From Onchidella celtica (lineage: Eukaryota; Mollusca; Gastropoda; Systellommatophora; Onchidiidae), in contig OZ007571.1 in the NCBI GenBank assembly GCA_963931925.1, forward strand, positions 54,312,763 through 54,376,762: 64,000 nt of DNA, written 5' to 3'. Under the pieces are notes generated by a model. That model was not told where the DNA came from. It saw nothing but the letters and a program-made list of their open reading frames with translations, and searched no databases. Of the stretch, positions 26,001 through 38,000 are shown in pieces; position 1 is the first letter of the stretch, and every line of letters starts with the position of its first letter. The position numbers and the translations under genes were made by a program.

Positions 26001-29000
26001 ATAAATCGTAAAGGAACCCTATGATATTTGAATAAAGTTCTATTGTTAAAAAGAAGGCCTGTAATCAAGACCTTTCTGCATTTACATGATATTTAACCAC
26101 GTTTTATCCTTTTCCCAAGACCTCTGTGCTTGTTCTGTCCCTAAGTCAGGCGATTCAGGTGAACAAGTGATTTTTTAAGCCAGGCTCTTAATTTACTGAC
26201 CACATGTATCGTGACATTGCCTCCTCCCTCCTCCACTATGTGAAGTTTCCACGTACTATGATGTTAGTCTTCTTAGCACACCTTCAGCAAGCGATTTGAC
26301 TTTCAGCTCGTAGAGTACATACATGTACTGAAAAGCAGTTTAATCAGAGCAACACAATATCTCTCTAATTACAACATCAAATAAAGATACCGACCAACAA
26401 CAAAGTTGGTCATTTTCTCCCAGTTTTCGCCGATGAAAAACCTACTGACAGACACCCTAATGCAGCATGCCCTAAAATTACATTGGAATTCATCATTGCA
26501 GACATCGAACCATTACTCGGATACGCAGATGGCTCCTTTCTTCTCACTTCACATGTAGACGACAACCGGAATCGAAGTCAAAAGTTTCCCCATGAGTTTC
26601 CCCAGTTTGAACTTCAGACCGTCAGTACTATTACATGAGCAGGATGGATAGTTATGAATAGTTGCATAGTAATAAATGTAATCGGATGATGCCATTTTGT
26701 TAGACATAGTAGGGGTGACAGGATAGATAAACAAGTGAAAATAGCATGGAAAAACAAAACGTGAAGAAAAACGATAGTCACGGCAACTGAAAAAACAAAA
26801 CATGGGGAGCAGTGTTGTGATACAATAAATTGGCCTCCCGCAGGACCCGGTTTGCAATATGTAGGCCATAATATTGGCCTCATATGCCTCGCATGTTGTG
26901 CGAGGAGGCCAATATAGTGGCCTCCCGCAGGACGAGGGCTAAGGAGAATGGGAATTTTATATTCAGTGTGCAGTCCCAGAGAACACAAATTTTGTGATAA
27001 AATTTGAAGCCATGTCTTCTTCAAGACACTGTCCAGCTCTTTCTTCATCAAATACCTTACTCCTACCCACCTATCATTGTAGTTCCAATTGTTGTCTGCA
27101 GGTGCAAAAAAACCATGAAGTCTTTCATAGCAGTTAACTGTTGGACACATTAGAGCTGCAAGTGCACTACCATGAAGAAGCAGTCCGGCCGTCCAGTGAC
27201 CAAGAACTGAAGAACATTTGTTGTCATTGTTTCCATCGTAAAAGGCATTTCTGTGTGAAACAAAGGCAAAAAGTTACTATAAAAAAGACATTTTTGTGTG
27301 AAACAAAGGGCAAAAATTTAACAATGAAAAAGACATTTTTGTGGGAAAAAAGGGCAAAAATTACAATAAAAGAGTCATTTCTGTGTAGTGCGGGTGCAGT
27401 GAGCAAAATTTGCAGACTAGAAGAAATTTGATGTGTGAAACAAGGAGGGAAAAATATCCTTGGTACAACAATATGGGTGACACTAAGAATAAAATCTCCC
27501 AAGCACACCAGCACAGTGCCCATGACGCACACAGATGTGGTATGATGAGGCACTGTGCTACATGAATGGCAAGAAGGGATGACATCATGGGCTCATGCCT
27601 TTGTGAAAAAAAAAGATTAGAGGTGAAATTAACCATATAGAGCAAACTCAAAAAATACTAGTTCTCCGTCATTTCAAGACTCCAAATCTAGAAAAGATTA
27701 ACTTCCACACATCAAATAGAAGGCATTATCAAAATTTCATGCATGTCCAAGATGCATGAGCAGCCTAGCAGTACGTCTTGTTCAGGCTGCTGCATAGTAT
27801 ACAATTGAAAAGATTTCAAGGATATGGGTATTGAAAAGTAAACATAAATGTGAGCGAGCCCCATTAACCTCAACGGAAGTCACACTGGACCAAAGGAGAA
27901 AATCGTGATGAAACACAAATATGTGATTTTTTGACGATTTATATATTTTGGTTGATACTTGAAGTTCAATGGTTTTTCTGCATTCTGTGAAAATATTATG
28001 TCTCAAATCAGCCTATAAATATTGCTTTTAATACCTTTATTTTTGCCCTTGACATCGAATATCACCTCAGTAATGGGGTTCATTGAACTCCAGATAACTT
28101 CAAAAGTAATAAACCTATTGTCATAAAATTTCCACACTGCATGTATCATTTATATTGGCATAGACATGCAAAATTTCAAAGCTGTAGGTTAAGGGGGGTC
28201 GCGGGGCCTGAAATCGAAATTAGGCTTAAAAATACCGATATTGCGATTTTGTATTTTTCGGTTAGTTTATCCATTTAGGAACACTATTTTACTAACCAAC
28301 TGTCAATTTTGAATGTTTATAACCCTGAAATATGCCTTTTAGTGAGGTGGGGGATCAAGAAAAAGGCACAAGAATCATGCCATTGGGCTGCAAAATTAGC
28401 CCTAAATACCATCTTAGTGTCGCTATCAAAACCCCTACTCTTCCGTACACATCTGTGATAAGCCTTTGGTGGTTTGGAAATCATTGTTGAGGCTCAGCAC
28501 ACCAGTAATAATGACTTTAGCCATGTGTAACACGTTTCAATAACATTTTTATTGAAAAAAACTTTCAAATGCGATTTTCTCGAAATTGCACTTTTGATCA
28601 GTGATTTGTGAACTAGTTTTTTTATTTATTGACCAATTGGTATAAAATTTGGCTAACAATATGTTTGAACAAATCAAAAAATTCATACAGAAGGAAATTT
28701 GTTTAACTTTTCATTTTTTTTATTGGTTGAATATTTTTGTGATAGAAAATAAGAAAAAATGGAATTCCGCTACATACCATTTTCAAAAATTTATAACAAA
28801 AGATCTGTCAGAGATATCAAAATTCCCTTCTGTATAAAGTTTTTAATTGGATTGAATAAGACATAAGAGAAGTTTCAAATAAATCCAATAAAATTTGGCG
28901 AAGCCTATTTATATTGAATTTGGTACTTTTTGAGGACTCAAAATCCAAGATGGCGGCACTTCCATGGCAACAATATGACAAACAAATTTTTTTACATTTT

Positions 29001-32000
29001 TTTTCTGCTAATTCAGACATCCTGAATTCGATTATAATAGTTAAAATTGTCTATTTCTCATAATAACAAAAATCGCCTTCAGGACCCGCACCCCCCCCCC
29101 CCCCCCCCACCTCACAAAAAGGCATATTTCAGGGTTATAAACATTCAAAATTGACATTTGGTTGGTATTATAGTGTTTCTAAATGGATAAACTAACTGAA
29201 AAGTACAAAATCTCGATATCGATATTTTGAAGCCTAATTTCGATTTTAGGACTCGCACCCCCCTTAATCACAATAAGTATCCTATGCTAGGGAGATAGTA
29301 AGGCCACCCATCTCGCCGAGAACGAAAATGGCCCCTCCATCTTTAATGGCGATTTTCTCGGAAGTTTGTTGTCTGTTTTTGGCCGGAGGAGTAAGTGTCT
29401 TTAAAAAGCCATAACTTTGCCATGAAAAGGAGCATTGCAATAATTTTTACATCAAATTAAGATGAGATTTCATACTTTATGGTGATATTCATAAGTGAAA
29501 ACATGCGACTCCCGTTGAGGTTAGTGAGGCTCGCTCACAAATAAACATAAATAAACAAAAGAAAATTTCCCAGAACAAAATTTTAATGACACCCAGAGGT
29601 TGCTGGTAGGTAATTTGAGGAATACAGAAAATTTAAGGGTTGGGGTGTAATTGTGCTAATTTTGGCTGAATTTTTTATACCCCTCTGTCTACATTTGTAC
29701 CCAGGATGTGTGGAAAGATATAATAAATTAGGCATGCAACTGGGCATTGAACTTGAGACCACCATTTGCTGTATGAACACTCTGCCCGCCTTATTATATT
29801 TCTATCTCTCCTGTGGAAGTCCTGGCGTGATAGTGACTGGCTCTGACACCCACTGCTCCAAACGTAATGCCACTGTGCGTTTCATCAGGGCGCTTGCGAC
29901 CCAATTGACCAGGTATGGATCTAACTCACATTCAACCAGCAGGCTCAGGAGTCGCTCATATGATACTCTGTTATATGCATCTTCCAGGTCTATTGCCACA
30001 GCCAGTGTCTCTTCCTTTCGCTGAAATGCCTCATATGTGTCATAAGCAAAAAATGCTGCAGTTCTCTACAATATCTACACTAGTCGGCTAGCCAACATGG
30101 CCATTCCCAGGGGCAGAGTTCTTACATTTGCGGATGATGCACTGTTATATACATCAGGCACAGAACGAAACGCCATGGTTGATGTTATGGGAGAAGCGTT
30201 GAATGAGGTTGACTCATGGTGTGAAGAGCACAATGCTGTGGTCAACCCTGCTAAAGCAGCAGCACTTTGGTGCTCACTAGACAATCACATAGTGCGGAAA
30301 AGCCTTGAACCAGTGAGAATGGTAGGCGAAGTTGTCGAGCGTGTGACTGAACTTAAATACCTTGGAATAAAGTTTGACAGAACCCTCTGTTTTAAAGAGC
30401 ACGTGAACCACATAGTGAAGCGCTGTGCAAGTGGACTGGCTGCAGTAAAGACAACGGCCGCCCTCGGATTAGAACAGCGCCAATTGCTCATTCTTTTCAA
30501 GCCACAGTGCTATCAGTCATCGACTATGGTCTGGGCATCGTCACAATTTCCAAGACACAGTTGATGAAATTGGAAAAGATTCAAAACACTGGAATGAGAA
30601 TCATCCTTGGATGCACCCGTGACACCCCGATAGCAGCAATGAGATACATCCTCGGGCTCCCCAGTATTGAACAAAGGCACACACTAGCCCAGGTTAAGGC
30701 AATGTTTAGAGTGGCGAAAGACCAAAAACATCTGCTGCATGACCAGCTGAATGTCAGGAAAGGTAGTAGAATAAAGCGAGGCAGATCATGGTTGGCTGAA
30801 GCTGAGGCCACTGTACAAAAAGTGTGTGAACTTGACAATGTGCGAAGGGGTGAGGAGTATGTGAAAGTGGACGATAAGATGGCCCGCAGGTACACTAGAG
30901 TGGTCATCACCATGGGCCGAGAATGCCGTGAGAGGGCTGCATGTGCCGTTAATGCGGACGTGCTGGAACTGGTGCACGAGAACAGCAGGACAGGAGATGC
31001 GGTAGTGTATACAGATGGATCAGTCACTAGAGGAGAAAGATCTGGATGGGGTTACACGGTCAGCGTTGATGGCAGGACAGTGGCAGAAGATGGAGCTGCA
31101 TATCAAGTCACAACATCTAGTATGAAAATGGAGGAGGTAGCCGCTGAATACGCACTTGCATGGTTACAGAGGAGCACCCACACATGTGCCGTCATTGTGA
31201 CAGATTCCCAGAGCATGCTCAGGAAAATAGAGACAGGATACCTCAAACCTGAATGGGTACAGTATCTGCACGACAGTAAACTGAAAAGGCTGACTTGGAT
31301 TTTCTCCCCTGGACACGCTGGAGTATCTGGAAATGAGAGAGCGGATAAGCTTGCTGGTGAGGCCCCAATGCAAGGCTCTCTTAGTCTCGGGGAAAATGAA
31401 ATTCTTGCAGCTTTGAGAGAAACAGCACCACAAGAAGACAGGGACACCATCGAACGTATAAAACTGTTTGGGCATCAGAGAGGCTGTGGAGTCAAGAGCC
31501 AGTTGTGTGGTACTGCAAGACGACTGTTCAATCAACATCTTACTGGAGTTGTTAGTGAGAAGACCTTGTCCGACATGATGGCGCGGAGAGCTGAGCACGT
31601 ATGGGTGTGTCCCGAGTGCGAGGAGGCTGGTTCTACACCAAAGTAACCAAAGTAACTATCTCTCCTGAACGTATTAAGTAAAATGTAAATTATGTAGTCC
31701 CTGCACAGTGACTTTGTCTGGCTAGATAAACTGCACACTCGGACCTATTCATCCCAAGCAGTGATCCTAAATTGGACTGACCTCAAGTTTGCTCATATGA
31801 ATGGCATCACTGTGGCATAGGCTTGCTGATTACCACATCATGCCATGGTCTGATGTAGGAAATCGACCCCGATAACAGCCCTACGAATCCTACTGAATAC
31901 CTATAAAAATCTATGTCTGATTCAGATAGGGATGCTGGCTGGGATGCTGAATCTGTTTGCTCATAATAAGTGAAAGCAAATGATTGCCCATTTCTCCATG

Positions 32001-35000
32001 AAGAATTCTTGTGTGACTATGCAGTATAACCTGTTCGACAATGTTTTTAAAGTGGTACAGTGCACAGGGGCAATCACACTCTCCCAGAGAGGTTGTTTGG
32101 CAGTGGTACGACGAGACGTCATGACTGTCTGCCTCAGTGGCTGTAGGAGCTACCAGAAAAGAGATGGAGGTCATTGCTAGAACACCTTAGGGGCTCAGGC
32201 TCCGGCTTTTTCCTCAGGGTTTAACTCCCGAAGCCTTTCACACAAATGGGTATAGCCGCAAGGCAGCAGAGGTCTGAAATCAGTATTATCCTTCACCTAG
32301 ATGAGTTACCGCCCAAGATTAATGAGTCTCATCTACCAGAAGAGAAACTGGCTTTAAGGCGCCAGTGATCCGCTTTTGCCCTTTCTCCTGACAGCTGAAA
32401 CAGCTCCGCCGGCGAGGCTGTCATGATAAAACCCACCTTCCTATCCTGAAGAATAAATACCTGATATTTTTTTTGACTCACTTTCCATCAAGTGTCCACA
32501 AGGAATGATTGCAATGGAAACCATTACCATTGTTTTGACTTTGGGGGCGTGTCATAAACGTGGCCTCTAGTCCTTGGATGGCACATAAACTTTTGGTCAG
32601 GTAGCGTAATCGATGGACATGATCGGCCATCTTGATTCCATACTGGGGTTTGTATGACCACTGGGAGCAGATGAACATGTACAGATGAATAGTAAAAAAT
32701 AAATTTTAATCAAATACATGTTAATTGTATCAACTTTTATTTGATCTCTTTCATAGATGCAACGAGGACAGGAGAAAAAATGTCTGAAACTTTTCTAGGT
32801 GGTCAAAATAAAGGCCGGAGATCCAACCAAGGCAGCATTCCTATGCCAATCCGACATAGATATGAAGAGGATTTCCATAAAATAGGTAGAATGACATAGG
32901 GACAGGTTAGCGACACCACACTGATGTCAACATGATGTCATAATCAGTAAATCTACTGAGGAACAATGTCATTACTATGTGCAAATTTGACATCAATCTT
33001 ATTCGTCTGATATCCGTGGCAGTTGCTGACTGGGAAGAGGCTGCAGAACTGGCAGTGTCCAGGGCAGAGCTCCGGTAGGGATTTTATGCATGTCAAAAAC
33101 TAAAACTCGCCATTTTAAATGCTCTTATCCTAAATTAATTTGATATTTTCTTCTGACCAAAAAATGTCGGAATTCCAACACTGACGGAACAGATTCAGCC
33201 CTTGCTCAAGTAAATAATGAAAACTTTTCATCTCTGCGATAATGTGAAGTAACATCACTTATAAATCTTAGCTGGCAAGCCATACCTCAAGCTGACCAGG
33301 TGCATACTCTTCCATGTATGTCTCAACGGGCAGACCACAGGCCATCAAATCTAACATGTGATCGTATATAAGTTGAGTCTGTTCATCCATTTTGATCAGA
33401 TGAGTCACCTCAGGAGTCTATGAAAAACAAAATAACACTGATATATCAATAATGAATATACAATCATACCAGCATATCAGTAATGGAATACATGTATGTC
33501 AATCATGAAAATCGATACCATTCTGATCAGACCTTGTAAGTGTAAGCAGGGAAATTTTTCAGGAGAAGCAAAAAACTAATTCACTCTTAAAGTATAGTTT
33601 CAAGTTTCTTCAAATAATATGTATAACATCCATTATATAACTACTTAATTATGGATGACATTAATTTATGGATATCATTTGTAATAATTACGCAATGGAT
33701 CTTACAAGCTTTGTTCACTGACAAATCCTTCTGATCATACCTCGTAAGCGCCAACCATGTTGCTTACGAGATTTGATGAGAACGGAACTCTGCTGCTCAT
33801 AAGTGACAAAAAGTCCCTTCTATGGCTTTAATGGTTTATTCTCAGAGATGAAGTAAAGAGGAGATCATTGATTTACATAGTGCATACCATGAAAAGATAA
33901 GATTACATAAAATAAAAAAACAAACGCCCAAGGAATTTAAGTTATAACTTAAAGGATTTATTTCTTTTATAATACTGTTATGACAATAACCAAAATATTA
34001 TGGTGGCGATCAATTACAAAAACTAGAGATAATATGAAAGTTCGGTTGTAGCTTATAGGCAAGAACCAAAAGTCCTTTGCATCTGTCATAACAAAAATCA
34101 TCTTACTGATGTAGAACACTGAAAAGATGCGATCCCTGGGCATTCAATAATCTTTGAAGATCATTGATTTCAGTTCTTGCAAGTGATTGTCTTTAGATTG
34201 GAATTTTCAGAGATCCATGGTACAGTCTAGCTGGTGGTTTGATGGTGGCGGCAGCATGTCCTCTGCTTTTTGGCAGTTCTGTCCACTCATCATCAAATGC
34301 CAGTTTGCGGTGAATATTTTTGTAGGGGTGTGTATTTCAAAGATCTTAGAGCACATGTCTATGATAACTGGTCTCCCTTAGAATGACCTGGCCTGTAGCT
34401 ACTCCATATAAGTCCCTGTACAACCCATGGCTGAGATAAGATGTCTCGAATAGCTTGCCATTGACTCCTGCCTTCTGGAAGATGTTAACTTAATCCATTG
34501 GCACAGAGATGATTACGTTCATCAAAGCTGTTTCAGTGGTCTTATGGACGCAATCCATGTCCACCTAAATGTGGCTTTTCCCTAGAATGATGTTGCTTCT
34601 GGAGCAGAAATTGCTGATTGCCTTCGAAATGACCATATTCCTTTAAAATGTTCAGCCATATGAATGGATAATTACTTTTTCATAACCCTTTTTTCTGTGA
34701 AGGTAGTCGACAATGCATGAGGCAAATTCATTTGCAATCGGGCCACCCTCACCTTCAAGCCACACATAGCATTGAGCATGTTTTGTGGCCAGATCGCATT
34801 TAGTGAAATTATGTACTGTTGTGTTTGGTTTTATAATAAAGTGCTGATGCCTAGGGAAGGTGAAAGCAACACTGATTGTAGATCCACAGTGATTGCATAA
34901 AATATATATAGAATTATTGTCTCCAATAGAACCAACAGCATTTACTAATATTATACATGACGTTTTTTTGATATATATGAATATGATTCAATGTCTATGA

Positions 35001-38000
35001 AGTAAATTCTGTCCATAACTTTAAGCCAGGTCTTTATGTGTACGGAAACGGCAATGGAATCATCAAAAGTGAAATAGAAAGAATGCTTTCATATGTATGA
35101 AAAAGCTGTTTCTGCATGCAAAGAAACACTCTCTCTTTTTACTACTTGATGGATCTAGGAATTTCCGATGTTTTCATTGCCATTACCATTTCTACACACA
35201 TGAAAACACAGCTTTAGACCTATCATTAACTTGCTGTTGTTGGGTGATGTTGGAAAACTGGAGTTGGACTTTGCTACAAAAAAAACCCCTCATCAAACAG
35301 ATGGGCTTAATTAGTCTTGAACAGGCTTATTTAATCCCTAAAATCTGCACAAGTCATTCAGTACGAGGACGGTAACAAATCGAGAATACAGAAAATAAGA
35401 ATTAGTTCTGTTTTGTTCTTTGGCTTAGTACTGAATAGTATGAAAGACTACAGTTATAAGCATAGACCGATAAGTGGCAAAATATGGGAGAGCCTGGCAA
35501 ATCCTGGCTAAAGGTGAAAAGTTCATACCTCTTTTAAAATATCAAATCTATTATATATTTCAGTAACTTGCAACCTTTGGCACGAGTAACTGACCAAACT
35601 ATACACTCTTCAGGCCTTAAATTTGGCAGGAAGGTGGCAGTTGAGATAAGGAAGATGATGGCTATAATTAAAAGTTGTTTACTTCAAGCATGTATTTTTA
35701 AAAAATGACAATGTTTATTGCTATGTAACATCTGTATTTTTGCATGTTTGTTTCGTAATATATAGTACTGTGCATGTCATAAAAAGTAACCGTATCAAGC
35801 GTTCAGTTTGGTGCGTAGTGTTCTGGTGCGCATGAGTTCTGAAGTAAGACTGTAGTTTATTACTTTTATTATAAGAGAGAGGGGGGGGGGGGGGACATGA
35901 TTGTTTATTCCGGGCAATGCCCGGTAGGTCATTTAGTAAAATATATTTCTAACATTATTTCAAGCAAAATATTTTATCTGAATGTAGAAAAATAGCTAAT
36001 CTTTCAAATTATAAGCAAATCTCAATAAAAAAAAAAAAATCCCCCCGAGGTCTTCTCGAGAAAGCAGTTTGGTCTCCCATCTTAAGCCTGATTTTGCCAG
36101 ATCCACTCACAAATGACAAGAGATGTCACACCCACTCACCGTGCCAGCATATTCTGTGAGAGTTCCCTTGTGAAAGACCATGTATTCTGTTTCAAAGGCC
36201 ATCATAATTTGAAAACCCAAGCTTTTTAGGGAATCCAGCTGTTTCAGTGCTAACTGCCTTGGAGAGCTGAGGTCTGGCTCACCACTGAGCGTATGTAGAT
36301 CACACAAAACATGACCTACCTTCAAGAAAGAAAATATGAATTTGTATGCGTACTGGTCACAGAGTTCTCTGATTGTTAAATCTCAAATTTCCTTCATTTT
36401 CTTTTCACCTTAGCCATACCTTGTGGGCGTAATGGACCCAGAAGCAATTAAAAATGTTTGTAATTATCTTATTTCTGGAAATTTTTTTCTTGAAATTCCA
36501 GGTATTCCTCAGGAACGTCAATGCCCATCTTCCCATTATTTTAATTTTAAAATATATAAATGTATGTGTGTGCTCACCAACACACACGCATTTTTACTAT
36601 TCTTACCCATACGTCCTGGGGTCTCACAGACGCCTTACTTCAAAAAAGGATTTTATTGTCATACCCTTAGTTGTAGGTTCTAGGGTTTCTCTCCTAAGGA
36701 GGATTTTACTATTATATCCCTAATCATATGCTTTTGAGGTTGGATAGACACCATACTTTTAAAAATGGTATCTGAATAAATTGTTCTTCTGGAGCATAGT
36801 GTCGATATATTAATATTAGACACCATCACGTACACCATGCACAATTTTAGCGACTTACATCGAAGATTAAATCATCCATGCTCTTTTCATTCATAATCAC
36901 CTAAATCATAACTGTTAAAATGATCATCTTCATCTCCTTGACTGTACAGTAATCATTATCACTGCCGCCACTAAACGCCATCATCCTAAACATCATCATG
37001 TTTAGGAACTGGAAAATCTTCTCGGCAAGCGTGAACCACGCTGCCAACCTGAATATTTCATATCTTTATGAATACATGATGATAATCGTTATATGAACAT
37101 ACACCAACTGAGCATGGATGAAAGTCTCTAAAGGTCATCCCTGAGAAAGACGCTGCCTACTCGTGCTGAGCAAGACTCCAGATTTAGATTTGGATATCCA
37201 GTAAAATGGATCAATCCAGTTATCTGGACACAAGCAGATGATCCGCTTGCGACCCGTTTCCGACCTGCTTCTGACTTAGGAATCTAGATCAGATCTGTAA
37301 TGATGCAGTTTGTCTTTCCAATTTGTCCCCATCTTAGTGATTGTAAAAAGAAAATAAAAATTCATCTGACCCCCCCCCCCCCCAGCTCCGCAGCAATGCT
37401 CACAAAGTTGTGTGTGCTTCAAAAGGTACTCCCAAAAATAAAATCAACTTACTAGGCCTTTTTGAAGTCAGAGAACTTGTACGCTCAACCCTCTTCTCTC
37501 CTCAAACTGGATTGAGAGTTGAGACCCACCATAAATTTCTTAACTGATCTAAAATTTGGATCATTATCTGAATATCCAGATATTTTAAAGTGGATGATCC
37601 AAAAATCCGGATCACTCAAAAGCAAGACACTGTCCAGCATTACGCCCCATCCATATATAGTATATATATATATATATATATACTTTTGTCCTAAGTTTGG
37701 CATCATTAAAGCTATCAAATGTCAGCATCATTACCACAGATTTACCTCAATCACTGCACTCATCACAAGCCTCCTTCTAAACATCTTAGGTATCAAACAA
37801 TATATCATCACACTCACCATCAAAACAATGAAAAAAAATGAAACCTTTGTCCTTCATCACATTTGCTGATAATCAAGAAAATTCAATGACCTTTTTCAGA
37901 GGGCTGATTTTAAAGAATCATGATATTTTACGTAGAAAACTGTTGATGAACAGTGGACACAATTCAGTATTTTTCTCCACTCGACTTTGTAATTAGACTA

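Noticed and set aside
26549-26869. 106-codon minus-strand frame with hydrophobic stretch
   Set aside because: Lies wholly inside a family A element; similar frames occur in the other copies at the same place.
27201-27209. Exon 6 of the lengsin-like gene starting at 27206
   Set aside because: This AG gives the wrong phase with exon 5; the acceptor at 27251-27253 restores phase and supplies the NAFYD motif.
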